Positions 29,143 through 37,858 of a stretch of 64,000 bases of DNA are shown piece by piece. The stretch lies in assembly GCA_003719395.1 (NCBI GenBank), contig RHMC01000008.1, positions 21,251 through 85,250 of the forward strand, in the 5' to 3' direction. A program made the translations under genes and the position numbers. Positions within the stretch are counted from its first letter, which is position 1, and each line of letters begins with the position of its first letter. A model generated the notes under the pieces. It searched no databases and was not told where the DNA came from. It worked only from the letters and a program-made list of their open reading frames with translations. This DNA comes from Streptomyces altiplanensis (GTDB lineage Bacteria; Actinomycetota; Actinomycetes; Streptomycetales; Streptomycetaceae).

Positions 29143-29318
29143 GGTTGCCTCTTCTTCCTCTTCCGGCGGGTGACGGAGAGGAAGGTAGGAGGACGACGCC
29201 TGCGGGGGCGTCACACCGGAGAGCCAAGTCGGAGGTACTACCGGGGTACGGGGGGTGCCGGGGGCGTGCCGTTCCCGCAGGCCCCGGTACCCGGCACGAA
29301 GCCCTCACCGAGGCACCG

Positions 29319-29993
29319 TCACGCCCCCGGCGAGACCAGCCCCGACTCGTACGCGAAGATCACCGCCTGCGCGCGGTCGCGCAGGTCCAGTTTGGCCAGG
29401 ACGCGGCCGATGTGCGTCTTGACCGTCTGTTCGGCCAGGATCAGGTGGGCCGCGATCTCCTGGTTCGAGAGGCCCCGGGCGATCAGCTCCAGGACCTCCG
29501 TCTCACGGGGCGTAAGCCCGTTGAGCCGCAGCGACGGGTCCTTCCGGGGCGCGGGCCGCAGCCGCGCGAAGTCCGCGATCAGGCGCCGCGTCACCGACGG
29601 CGCCAGCAGTGCTTCTCCGGACGCCACCACCCGTACCGCCGCGATCAGGTCCGCCGGGGGCGCGTCCTTCAGCAGGAATCCGGATGCCCCGGCGCGCAGC
29701 GCCTCGTACACGTAGTCGTCCACGTCGAACGTGGTGAGCATCAGGACCTTCGGCCGGTGGACGACCCCGGCCGGCGGATCCAGCAGTTCGCGCGCCGCCG
29801 CCAGCCCGTCCATCTCCGGCATCCGGACGTCCATGAGGACCACGTCGGGGTGCGTGCTCCGGCTGACCTCGATCCCCTGCCGCCCGTCCGGCGCCTCGCC
29901 CACCACGTCGATGTCGCTCTGCGCCGACAGCAGCGCGGCGAACCCCGCCCGCACCATGGCCTGGTCGTCGACGATGATCACGCGGATGGTCAT
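29319..29993 (-). CDS. NarL/LuxR-family response regulator
   Basis: A 224-residue response regulator. Receiver: VIIVDDQAMVRAGFAALL, phospho-acceptor in DVVLMDVRMPEMDG, switch lysine in ASGFLLKDAPP. C-terminal LuxR helix-turn-helix: GLTPRETEVLELIARGLSNQ, then EQTVKTHIGRVLAKLDLRDR. Its ATG overlaps the histidine kinase stop by four bases, so kinase and regulator are coupled. Confidence 0.93.
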   Translation of the reverse strand: MTIRVIIVDDQAMVRAGFAALLSAQSDIDVVGEAPDGRQGIEVSRSTHPDVVLMDVRMPEMDGLAAARELLDPPAGVVHRPKVLMLTTFDVDDYVYEALRAGASGFLLKDAPPADLIAAVRVVASGEALLAPSVTRRLIADFARLRPAPRKDPSLRLNGLTPRETEVLELIARGLSNQEIAAHLILAEQTVKTHIGRVLAKLDLRDRAQAVIFAYESGLVSPGA

Positions 29994-31325
29994 GGGGCGA
30001 TGGGATCCTTCGCGCCGAGGGGAAGCCGGGCGGCGACCCGGAAGCCACCGTCGGGCAGCGGGCCCGTGTCGAGTGTGCCGCCGGTCAACCGTACGCGTTC
30101 ACGCATCCCGACGAGGCCGTGTCCGCCCGCTCCGCCCGCCTCCACGGGTGAAGTCGGTCCGGTGGGCGGCCCGTTGACGACGAGGACGGTCAGGTCCGTG
30201 CCGTCCGAGGAGACCGAGACCCGGGTCGTGGCGCCCGGCGCGTGCCGTACGACGTTCGCCAGGGCCTCCTGCACGATGCGGTACGCCGAAAGGTCGATGG
30301 ACTGCGGCAGCCGACGCGTGCCGGCGAGGCCCGCGGTGAGCGACAGCTCGGCGGGCACCCCGGCCCGCACCGTCGCCTCGACGAGCTGCTGGAGCCGGTC
30401 GAGGCCGGGCTGCGGCCCCCGCTCGCCCGTCGTGTCCTCGCTGCGCAGCACCGACAGGAGCCGCCGCATCTCGGTCAGCGACTCCCGCGCGCTCGCGGTG
30501 ATCGCCCGAACTCCTCCCGCGCCTCGGAGGAGAGGCCGCCGACGCGGTACGGCGCGGAGTCCGCCTGCACGGTGATCACCGACATGTGGTGGGCCACGAC
30601 GTCGTGCAACTCGCGGGCGATACGGGTGCGTTCCTCCAGCAGCGTGCGCCGGGACCGCTCCGCCTCGCTGATGGTTTCCTGCTCGACGAGCCGCCGCTGC
30701 GCGTCGCCGCGCTCACGCAGCGCGCCGCCGATCACCAGGACGACCGCGCTGAGCACGATCAGCAGGACGTTCGTGCCGTCGCTCTCTTCGGGGAAGAGCC
30801 GGCCGAGGACGAGGCCGGCCGCGCCGGTGACGATCCAGACACCGATGAGGGTCCGGCGCGTCTCGCGCAGCGCCAGCGCGAGCATCAGGAAGAGGTACGC
30901 GACGATGACGGGCGGCGTCCACGGCCAGATGCCGTTGCCGTCCGGACCGCCCAGGACGAACAGCCCGCCGACGACATCGGCGGGCAGGATGATCCACCAC
31001 GCCTGGAGCGGCCGGTGCGCGACCATCAGCAGCGGAACGGTCTGGGCGGCGGCGATGGCCCCGGCGAGGCCGCCGGACACGGCGTAGTCGTTGGTGAGGA
31101 CGGTGATGGTGACGGGGAGGAACGTGGCGACGAGGGCGAGCGCCACGGCGTACGGCAGCAGCCGCTGCCACCGCTGCGGGGCGTCGGCGAACAGGGGCGT
31201 CGGCGGGTGCGAGGGATGGGACACGGCGTGGGCGAGGGCGCGCAGGTTGAGTCGTCCGGCGCTGATCAGCCGTCGGCGGGGGGCTGGGGCGGGGGCGTGG
31301 GCCGGTGCGGGGAAGGTTCGGTCAT
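29990..31325 (-). CDS. DesK-like sensor histidine kinase, two frame breaks
   Basis: A membrane histidine kinase of about 440 residues. Several membrane helices (YAVALALVATFLPVTITVL, VPLLMVAHRPLQAWWIILP, VIVAYLFLMLALALRE, LIVLSAVVLVIGGALRER) precede the HisKA_3 dimerisation helix with the phospho-acceptor histidine in RIARELHDVVAHHMSVITV; the ATPase N box is IVQEALANVVRHAPGA and GHGLVGMRERVRLTGG follows. The break near 30510 is loss of one G from a GGGG run. The start is less certain: ATG at 31325 requires another frame change near 31270. The paired regulator follows directly. Confidence 0.88.
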
Positions 31326-31411
31326 GGCCCGGCCAGCGTAGGCAGACGGCCCGCGTCCGGGCGTCATACCGTGGGGTGCGAAGCGGTCTCGTACCCCGGT
31401 ATGACGCCCGT

Positions 31412-32305
31412 CTACAGCTCCGCGAGCAGCTCCGCCTTCTTCGCGGTGAACTCCTCGTCGGTGACCAGGCCGGCCCGGTGCAGGTCGCCGAGGTGCCGTA
31501 TCCGCTCGGCGATGTCGGCGGGGTCGCACCGCCCGGAGACGTGGGCGGGCACGGGCTCGGCCGGTACCGCGTCCAGGGCGGCCGCGCTTTTGCTGCGTAC
31601 CGCACCGAGCACCGCCGCCGCGAACGGCAGGGACTCGTGCACCGGTCCGTAGCCGAGGCCGAAGACGACGGCCGCCGGGTCCTGGTCGGCCTGGGCCGGC
31701 TGCGGCGAGGCCGTGGTCATGGAGCCGGCGCGCCGCAGGAGCCGCAGGTAGCCGTCGAAGACGTCGGGGGAGCGCCACTCGACGCCGTTCAGCTCCTGGA
31801 TGTGGAAGCTCTGGTCGCCGGCCTTCCATTTGGCGGAGGACGCGCCCGTCCAGAACCAGCGGAACGACACCTGCGACCCGTCGAAGGACGCCTTCCCGTC
31901 GTACGCCTTGAAGTGCAGCGGGGCCTGCGGGGCGGCCACCAGGAACTTCTCGGCGGGCAGCGTCGCGTCGGACCCGAGCAGGGCGCGCAGTTCGTCGGCG
32001 TAGTACTCGGCGAGGGTCTCGCGCTCGGCCGGCAGCACCAGCCGGTACGGGTCGGCGCCGTCCCGCAGCTGTCCGGCGGCGGCCTCCATCAGCGGGTCGG
32101 CACCCGGTCTCGGGATCGCGTGCAGAACGACTGTGCCGCGCTTGCCCGGCGTCAGGGTCACCGACGCCAGCGCCTCGTGCGGGATGCGTCGTTCGCCGAG
32201 CGCCTGGAACAGCTTCGGCGTGCGGATCCCCCGTTCGAAGCGGATGAGCACGGAGTCGTCCTCGAACTCCCAGGTGGCATGAATTCCGGCCAGCACATCA
32301 CCCAT
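31412..32305 (-). CDS. DUF4429 domain protein with SHOCT tail
   Basis: A soluble protein of 297 residues with two DUF4429 repeats and a C-terminal short SHOCT helix hairpin (IRHLGDLHRAGLVTDEEF, then TAKKAELLAEL). Each repeat has the pattern seen in WEFEDDSVLIRFERG and FKAYDGKASFDGSQVSF. Function unknown; SHOCT motifs are thought to mediate oligomerisation. The ATG at 32305 is preferred over that at 32314 because TACGAT (32313-32318 on this strand) stands seven bases before it, matching a leaderless start. Intact. Confidence 0.84.
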   Translation of the reverse strand: MGDVLAGIHATWEFEDDSVLIRFERGIRTPKLFQALGERRIPHEALASVTLTPGKRGTVVLHAIPRPGADPLMEAAAGQLRDGADPYRLVLPAERETLAEYYADELRALLGSDATLPAEKFLVAAPQAPLHFKAYDGKASFDGSQVSFRWFWTGASSAKWKAGDQSFHIQELNGVEWRSPDVFDGYLRLLRRAGSMTTASPQPAQADQDPAAVVFGLGYGPVHESLPFAAAVLGAVRSKSAAALDAVPAEPVPAHVSGRCDPADIAERIRHLGDLHRAGLVTDEEFTAKKAELLAEL

Positions 32306-32401
32306 GCGGCTCATCGTATGCGGCGCGCGCCCGCGCGTCGCCCCTCGGCGCCGGACGCAATGTCGGGGCCGCGCTCGGGTCGATACGAGGTTCTACGCGC
32401 G

Positions 32402-33612
32402 TCAGTTCGCTTCCGCACCGGAAATTCCGCTCCGGCAGGCCCCGTCATCGTCCGCGCAGCTGATGGTGGAGTACGAGCCGACGCCTATCCCGGCGAAGTT
32501 GCTGAGACTCTCCGTCCCCGGCTCGAAATAGCCGGTGTGCCCGATCGCGCCGGACGCGGAGAAGACCCGCGCCCCGAACTCCGGCGTCACCGGGTCCGCG
32601 CCGTGGCCGAGCCCGCCGACCTCCAGGTACGGCACCTCCTGGATCCAGTCGGTCGCGGTCCCGGGTGGCCCACACGCGGGCCCCGGTGCCGAGCTGCTTC
32701 GCGCTCTCGACCCGCATGCCGGGGCTGCCCGCGACCGCGATGTCGGCGACCCGGGACGGCAGGGCGGGGGCGGCCACGCCGCACACCACCGAGCCGTAGC
32801 TGTGGCAGAAGAGCGACACCTCCGAGTCGCCGGGCAGGGCCCGCACGAGGGAGTCGAGCCGCCTGGAGCCCTCCCGGGCGAGCTTGCCGATGGCCGCGTC
32901 CATGCCGACACCGACGGGCGAGGTGTAGTCGGCCCAGGCGATGACGGCGGTACGGGTACCGGGCGCCGCTCGCGCTCGGCGGCGTACAAGGACTTCGCCA
33001 TGCCGACGGGCGCGGTGTACTTGCGGCGCGTCCGCTCGAAATTCACCACATTGGTGTCGACGCCGGGGACGACGACCGAGACCCGCTCGGCGCGTCCGAG
33101 GTCACCGAAGACCTCGGCGACCCGGCCGGAGCCGTCGGGGTCGAAGGCGAGGATCTGCCGCCCCTCGCCCATCAGCGACTGGAAGCGGTGCATCCTGCGG
33201 TCCGCCGTCTGGCGGCCCGTCAGGGTGAGCCGCTTGTCGCGCATGCGCCCCAGCTCGACCTCGCGGGCCTGGACGAGCGCCAGACGGTTGGCCCGGTAGC
33301 GCAGGGTGAGCGGGACGCCGTTCAGGTTGCCGACGACGAACGGGTAGCGGTCGACCAGCCGGGCGCGCTGGGAGGCGGTGAGACCGGCGAAGAAACGGGC
33401 CAGCAGGCCGGGCGCGGATCCGGCCTCCGGCAGGTCGATGCCGTCGATGCCGTCCCGCGCCCAGGCGGCGAGCGATGCCGTACGGAGATCGGAGTCGCCC
33501 TGGTGGCGGCGTATCGCGGTCCACCCCGTGGTGCCAGCAGCACGAACACCACGGCGAGAGCGAGCAGCGCGCGCCATGCGTTGAGGGTGGGGGAGGTGTC
33601 GAAGGAAGTCAC
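32402..33612 (-). CDS. alpha/beta hydrolase, DUF1023 type, membrane-anchored, three frame breaks
   Basis: A paralogue of the hydrolase at 28119-29142. The GTG at 33612 gives an N-terminal anchor (AWRALLALAVVFVLLAP). Then come LLARFFAGLTASQRARLVDR, VVGNLNGVPLTLRYRAN, GRQILAFDPDGSGRVAEVFG, VVVPGVDTNVVNFERT, the nucleophile elbow CHSYGSVVCGVAAP and GGLGHGADPVTPEFG. Frame changes near 33535, 32970 and 32660 are probably errors. Unlike its paralogue it ends in a cysteine-containing tail (STISCADDDGACRSG). A Crp-like palindrome lies 44 bases upstream of the start. Confidence 0.8.
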
Positions 33613-33655
33613 TGCCGGCCACCCTAGGAGAAGCGTGAGGCCCACTGTGAAATCA

Positions 33656-33669
33656 GTGACGCAGATCAC
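33656..33669. promoter_or_regulatory. Crp/FNR-type half-site palindrome
   Basis: GTGA-N6-TCAC (GTGACGCAGATCAC) matches the core of cAMP-receptor-protein family sites. It lies upstream of the membrane-anchored hydrolase gene. Found by eye only; function inferred. Confidence 0.4.
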
Positions 33670-33698
33670 GTTTCAAGGCGGAAATGGCAGGAGTGCCA

Positions 33699-34382
33699 TC
33701 ACGCTGTGTGTGCACCCGGCGTACGCGCCGGCGTGCGCCACTCCGCGGCGAGCGCCGGCCCGAGGTGGTCCAGGTGGAGCTCGGTCAGCGTCCTGATCGA
33801 CTCCATGCTGGCGTCCTCGCCCTGCCCCCACAGCCGCCCCGCCACCCGCATGACGCCGGTGAACGCCGCCACGGCGACGCGCGGCCGCGGGTCGGCGTCC
33901 AGGTCGAGCTCCTCGCGCTCGGCGACGATGCCGGCTATCCGCTCCTCCAGGTCGGTGGAGCGGCGCAGATGGGCGGCGAGCAGGGCGGGCGTCGATTCGA
34001 TCATCCGGTAGGTGCGCATGTGCAGCTCGACCGGGACGACGGCCTCGATCGCCTCGCCGATGGTGTTCCAGGAGCCGAGGACGGCATTGCGCATGGCGGC
34101 GAACGGGCCCTCCTCCGGGGGGCGCGCGAGCAGTTCCGCCACGAAGTGCGACTCCACCATCTCCTGGACGGCGAAGGCGACTTCCTCCTTGCTGGCGAAG
34201 TAGCGGAAGAAGGTGCGCTGGGAGACCTCGACGGCGTCGGCGATCTCGTCGACGGTCGTGTGCTCGTACCCCTGTGTGGTGAAGAGCTCCAGCGCGACCC
34301 GCAGCAGGGCGTCGCGGGTGCGCTGTTTCTTGCGCTCGCGCAGCCCCGTCGTCGACTCGATCGTCGCCTGCCGCTCGGTCAT
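33699..34382 (-). CDS. TetR family repressor of the adjacent efflux gene
   Basis: A 227-residue TetR regulator. Helix-turn-helix: TRDALLRVALELFTTQGYEH, then DEIADAVEVSQRTFFRYFAS. The C-terminal part resembles the MftR-like/TetR_C_17 group. It is divergent from the MFS transporter, and a palindrome sits in the transporter promoter, so it very likely represses transporter transcription until a ligand, probably an exported drug-like compound, binds. Intact. Confidence 0.9.
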   Translation of the reverse strand: MTERQATIESTTGLRERKKQRTRDALLRVALELFTTQGYEHTTVDEIADAVEVSQRTFFRYFASKEEVAFAVQEMVESHFVAELLARPPEEGPFAAMRNAVLGSWNTIGEAIEAVVPVELHMRTYRMIESTPALLAAHLRRSTDLEERIAGIVAEREELDLDADPRPRVAVAAFTGVMRVAGRLWGQGEDASMESIRTLTELHLDHLGPALAAEWRTPARTPGAHTA

Positions 34383-34433
34383 TCGAAGGTAGCCTCTTTC
34401 GCCTTTGTCCAGCTCAGGATACCTGTGAGCTAC

Positions 34434-34474
34434 CTGACAGTTACCGGCGAGTGAATTCGTTTGTCAACTGTCAG
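34434..34474. repeat. inverted repeat in the TetR/MFS intergenic region
   Basis: CTGACAGTT (34434-34442) and AACTGTCAG (34466-34474) are perfect complements 23 bases apart. The right half overlaps the operator palindrome. A second TetR half-site on the repressor side would allow control of both genes. Confidence 0.55.
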
Positions 34475-34490
34475 TGACTGACATTAGCTT
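34461..34490 (+). promoter_or_regulatory. MFS promoter with TetR operator in the spacer
   Basis: TTGTCA (34461-34466) is a good -35 and TAGCTT (34485-34490) a plausible -10, 18 bases apart. Inside the spacer is the 15-bp palindrome TGTCAGTGACTGACA (34469-34483), seven-base arms around one G. A repressor bound there would block RNA polymerase. The ATG of the transporter follows the -10 by seven bases, so the message is probably leaderless. Confidence 0.72.
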
Positions 34491-34497
34491 GGGCGGT

Positions 34498-36105
34498 ATG
34501 ACTAGTCAGACGACCATCGACAAGGCTCCGCCGCCGCAGGAACCCGCGGCGGGGCCGGCCAAGGGGCTCCGGGGACACCCTTGGCTGACGCTCTTCTCCG
34601 TGGCGATCGGCGTGATGATGGTCGCGCTCGACGGCACGATCGTCGCGATCGCCAACCCGGCCATTCAGAAGGACCTCGGCGCCACGCTCGCCGACGTCCA
34701 GTGGATCACCAATGGCTACCTGCTCGCCCTCGCCGTCGCCCTCATCACCGCGGGCAAGCTCGGCGACCGCTTCGGTCACCGCCAGACCTTCCTGATAGGC
34801 ATCGCCGGCTTCGCCCTCGCCTCCGGGGCCATCGGTCTTTCCACCGAGATCGCCCTGGTCATCACCTTCCGTGTGCTCCAGGGCCTGTTCGGCGCGCTCC
34901 TCATGCCGGCCGCGCTCGGCCTGCTCCGCGCCACCTTCCCCGCCGAGAAGCTGAACATGGCCATCGGCATCTGGGGCATGGTCATCGGTGCTTCCACCGC
35001 GGGCGGCCCGATCGTCGGCGGCCTGCTCGTCGAGCACGTCAACTGGCAGTCCGTCTTCTTCATCAACGTCCCCGTCGGGATCGTCGCGCTGGCCTTCGGC
35101 CTGGTGATCCTCAAGGACCACCGCGCGGCCAATGCCCCGCGCTCCTTCGACATCCCCGGCATCGTGCTGCTCTCGGGCGCGATGTTCGCCGTCGTCTGGG
35201 GCATCATCAAGGCCGGCGAATGGGGCTGGGACAGCCCCAGTACCTGGGCCTGGCTGGGAGCTTCCGTCGTCCTCTTCGCGGTCTTCGCCGTCTGGGAGAC
35301 GAAGGTCGCCGAACCCCTCATCCCGCTCGCCATGTTCCGGTCCGTCCCGCTCTCCGCCGGCGTCGTCCTCATGGTCCTCATGGCCATCGCCTTCATGGGC
35401 GGCCTCTTCTTCGTGACGTTCTTCCTCCAGGGCGTGCACGGCATGAGCCCGGTCGACAGCGGTCTGCACCTGCTGCCGCTGACCGGCATGATGATCGTCT
35501 CCTCGCCGCTCGCGGGCGTGCTCATCACCAAGTTCGGCCCGCGGGTCCCGCTGGTCGGCGGCATGGTCGCCACCGCGGCCGCGATGTTCGGCATGACGAC
35601 GCTCTCGGCCGACACGAGCACGTTCATGATGTCCCTCTGGTTCGGTCTCCTCGGCCTCGGTCTCGCGCCGGTCATGGTCGGAGCCACCGAGGTCATCGTC
35701 GGCAACGCCCCGATGGAGCTCTCCGGCGTCGCCGGCGGTCTCCAGCAGGCCGCCATGCAGGTCGGTGGCGCGCTCGGCACCGCGGTCCTCGGCGCGATCA
35801 TGTCCTCGAAGGTCAGCGCCGACTTCGCGGGCAACTGGAAGGAGGCGGGCATCCCGATTCCGGCCGACCCCAAGCTGGAGGAAGCGGCCGAGTTCGCCTC
35901 CGTGCCGACCAAGGAGCTGGCCAGGGCGGGCCTGGAACCGCCCGTCATCGACAAGATCGGCGCCGTCATCCATGACACGTTCGTGTCGGGCATGCACCTC
36001 GCCTTCACCGTCGCGGGCGTCGTCGCGGTCGTGGCGGCGCTCGTCGCCACCCTGACCAAGCGCGGCGAGAACGCGGACGCGGCCGCGGGCAGCGCCCACA
36101 TCTGA
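34498..36105 (+). CDS. DHA2-family MFS multidrug exporter
   Basis: A 535-residue drug/proton antiporter with 14 predicted membrane helices, like EmrB and QacA. Motifs: GVMMVALDGTIVAIANPAI in helix 1, the loop motif GKLGDRFGHRQTFLIG, and FRVLQGLFGALLMPAALGLL. The late long extracellular loop (about residues 440-490) before the last helix is typical. The ATG at 34498 is preferred over an upstream in-frame start because it follows the promoter directly. The divergent TetR gene is its likely repressor. Substrate unknown. Confidence 0.92.
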   Translation: MTSQTTIDKAPPPQEPAAGPAKGLRGHPWLTLFSVAIGVMMVALDGTIVAIANPAIQKDLGATLADVQWITNGYLLALAVALITAGKLGDRFGHRQTFLIGIAGFALASGAIGLSTEIALVITFRVLQGLFGALLMPAALGLLRATFPAEKLNMAIGIWGMVIGASTAGGPIVGGLLVEHVNWQSVFFINVPVGIVALAFGLVILKDHRAANAPRSFDIPGIVLLSGAMFAVVWGIIKAGEWGWDSPSTWAWLGASVVLFAVFAVWETKVAEPLIPLAMFRSVPLSAGVVLMVLMAIAFMGGLFFVTFFLQGVHGMSPVDSGLHLLPLTGMMIVSSPLAGVLITKFGPRVPLVGGMVATAAAMFGMTTLSADTSTFMMSLWFGLLGLGLAPVMVGATEVIVGNAPMELSGVAGGLQQAAMQVGGALGTAVLGAIMSSKVSADFAGNWKEAGIPIPADPKLEEAAEFASVPTKELARAGLEPPVIDKIGAVIHDTFVSGMHLAFTVAGVVAVVAALVATLTKRGENADAAAGSAHI

Positions 36106-36133
36106 CGTCCTCCGACGTCAACCCGGTACGTAC

Positions 36134-36167
36134 GACAGCCCCGCCGGTCGGTTCCGGCGGGGCTGTC
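36134..36167 (+). terminator. strong hairpin after the MFS gene
   Basis: Perfect 14-bp arms GACAGCCCCGCCGG and CCGGCGGGGCTGTC with a six-base loop, 29 bases after the stop. Confidence 0.8.
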
Positions 36168-36266
36168 GCCTATCCGGGTGGAACAGCCCCCGGCACCTTC
36201 CGCCACCCCGTTCCCGCAGCTCAGGGTGGGAGCAACTGATCCACACCACACGGGGGGCCGATTCCG

Positions 36267-36638
36267 ATGTTCCGCATGCGTACGACCGTCCTCGCGGCCG
36301 GGGTTCTGGCCGCCACCGCACTGCTGCCGCAGACCACCCACGCCGCGCCGCCCCGCCTCGGGGCCTGTGCGACCGGGGAGCTCTGCCTCTGGGCGAAGCC
36401 GGACTTCAAGGGCGGGCGCCAGGCCCACGAACTGTCCGGCATCGACATCGAGAGCTGCGTCCCCCTGCCGGCCGGCACCGACGCCCAGGCCCTCGCCAAC
36501 CGCACCGGCCGGCCCGTCACGACGTACCAGTCCGGGGAGTGCGAGGAGACGGGGGAGTTCGAGACCTATCCGGGGGGCGGGACCTGGGTGCCGCAGTCGC
36601 CGTACCGGGTGCGGGCCTTCAAGGTGTGGGAGAACTGA
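36267..36638 (+). CDS. secreted peptidase inhibitor-like (family I36) protein
   Basis: A 123-residue secreted protein. Signal peptide: TTVLAAGVLAATALLPQTT, cleaved after HAA. The mature part has four cysteines in ACATGELCLW, IESC and SGECEE, and the beta-rich pattern ELCLWAKPDFKGGRQ that is typical of peptidase inhibitor I36 proteins such as SMPI of Streptomyces, which inhibit metalloproteases. The inhibitor role is by family only. It stands alone between two hairpin-separated units. Confidence 0.78.
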   Translation: MFRMRTTVLAAGVLAATALLPQTTHAAPPRLGACATGELCLWAKPDFKGGRQAHELSGIDIESCVPLPAGTDAQALANRTGRPVTTYQSGECEETGEFETYPGGGTWVPQSPYRVRAFKVWEN

Positions 36639-36720
36639 GGGGGATGCCCGCCGGAAAGCGGGGCAACTGGTCGTCAAGCCCGGATCACACGAATTCCAGG
36701 GCACGACTCAGGGAGTGACC

Positions 36721-36984
36721 ATGGCGAGCAACAGCCGCACGCACAGCCCGTCCAACACCAGCGCCCTCAGCTGGGTCTCGCTCATCTGCGGCATCATCGG
36801 CTTCTTCACCCTCGGCATCATCCTCGGCCCGATCGCGCTGATCACCGGTTGGATCGCGATGGGCAAGCGCTTCAACAGCGGCAATGTGCCGGCCATGATC
36901 GGCTTCATTCTCGGTGCGGTCATCACCGTCCTCGCGGTCATCGCGCTGATAGGCGGCGCGGCCGTCTACGGCATGTCGATCTGA
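36721..36984 (+). CDS. DUF4190-type small membrane protein
   Basis: An 87-residue protein with two membrane helices (LICGIIGFFTLGIILGPIAL and IGFILGAVITVLAVIALIGG) joined by a short loop containing GKRFNSGNVPAM, as in DUF4190 proteins. The cytoplasmic N-terminus is polar (SNSRTHSPSNTS). Function unknown. Convergent with the potassium channel gene, leaving four bases between stops. Confidence 0.78.
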   Translation: MASNSRTHSPSNTSALSWVSLICGIIGFFTLGIILGPIALITGWIAMGKRFNSGNVPAMIGFILGAVITVLAVIALIGGAAVYGMSI

Positions 36985-36988
36985 CGCG

Positions 36989-37786
36989 CTACGCCGGACG
37001 CCGTGGCGCCGGGGCCGTCCCCACGGGCGGCCCCTCGCGCATGCCGGGGGCCGGAACCGCCGCCCCCGCCGTCAGCTCCGAGACCTGCGCCCGCAGCGCC
37101 CGCACCTCCTCCGTGAGCAGCTCGATCGCGGCCGTCTGGCGGCGCTCCTCGGCGTCGTCCCGGTCGAAGCGGGAAATGAACCACGCCGCGATGTTCGCGG
37201 TGACGACACCGAGCAGCGCGATGCCCGAGAGCATCAGGCCCACCGCCAGCACCCGGCCGAGTCCTGTCGTGGGGGAGTGGTCGCCGTATCCGACGGTCGT
37301 CATCGTCGTGAACGACCACCACACCGCGTCACCCAGCGTCTTGATGTTCCCGCCGGGGGCGTCCCGCTCGACCTCCAGCACGGCCAGCGAGCCGAACATC
37401 AGCAGGCCGATCACCGCGCCCCCGACGTACGTCGTGAGCTGGACCTGGGGAGCCGTCCTGGCCCGCCGGCCGACCAGCAGCAGCGTGGAGACGAGCCGGA
37501 GCAGCTGGAGCGGGCGCAGCAGCGGCAGCACCACCGCGAGCAGGTCCAGCGGGTGGCTGCGGACGAACGACCGCTTGCGGGGCGACAGCGACAGCCGTAC
37601 GACGTAGTCCAGGGCGAACGCGCCCCAGACCGTCCACTCGGTCACCAGACAGATCCGGCGCACCGCGTCGCCCGCGTCCGGCGCGACGATCGGAACCGCG
37701 TACGCGAGGGCGAAAGCCACCGCCAGCCCCAGCAGGGGCCCCTGTGTGCGCTCTTCCCACCGGGTCTGCGCTGTCTGCACCTTCAT
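36989..37786 (-). CDS. potassium channel family protein
   Basis: A 265-residue voltage-gated-like potassium channel. The selectivity filter is TTVGYGD in FTTMTTVGYGDHSPTTG, preceded by the pore helix DAVWWSF. Upstream membrane segments include LGLAVAFALAYAVPIV and an arginine-bearing S4-like stretch (PLLRPLQLLRLVSTLLLVGR). A short C-terminal coiled coil (LLTEEVRALRAQVSELTAG) may drive tetramer assembly. Intact. Confidence 0.9.
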   Translation of the reverse strand: MKVQTAQTRWEERTQGPLLGLAVAFALAYAVPIVAPDAGDAVRRICLVTEWTVWGAFALDYVVRLSLSPRKRSFVRSHPLDLLAVVLPLLRPLQLLRLVSTLLLVGRRARTAPQVQLTTYVGGAVIGLLMFGSLAVLEVERDAPGGNIKTLGDAVWWSFTTMTTVGYGDHSPTTGLGRVLAVGLMLSGIALLGVVTANIAAWFISRFDRDDAEERRQTAAIELLTEEVRALRAQVSELTAGAAVPAPGMREGPPVGTAPAPRRPA

Positions 37787-37807
37787 GCCCCGAATGGTAG
37801 GGAACGA

Positions 37808-37845
37808 CGAACGGCGCGGAGCCAGCAGGCCCCGCCGCCCGTTCG
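37808..37845 (-). terminator. imperfect hairpin after aceE
   Basis: CGAACGG (37808-37814) and CCGTTCG (37839-37845) can pair around a GC-rich interior. It is just beyond the aceE stop and before the potassium channel gene. Confidence 0.45.
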
Positions 37846-37858
37846 TGCCCTGTGGGCG

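Noticed and set aside
34471..36099. 542-residue reverse-strand frame opposite the MFS gene
   Set aside because: Very acidic, motif-free shadow of a clear transporter gene.
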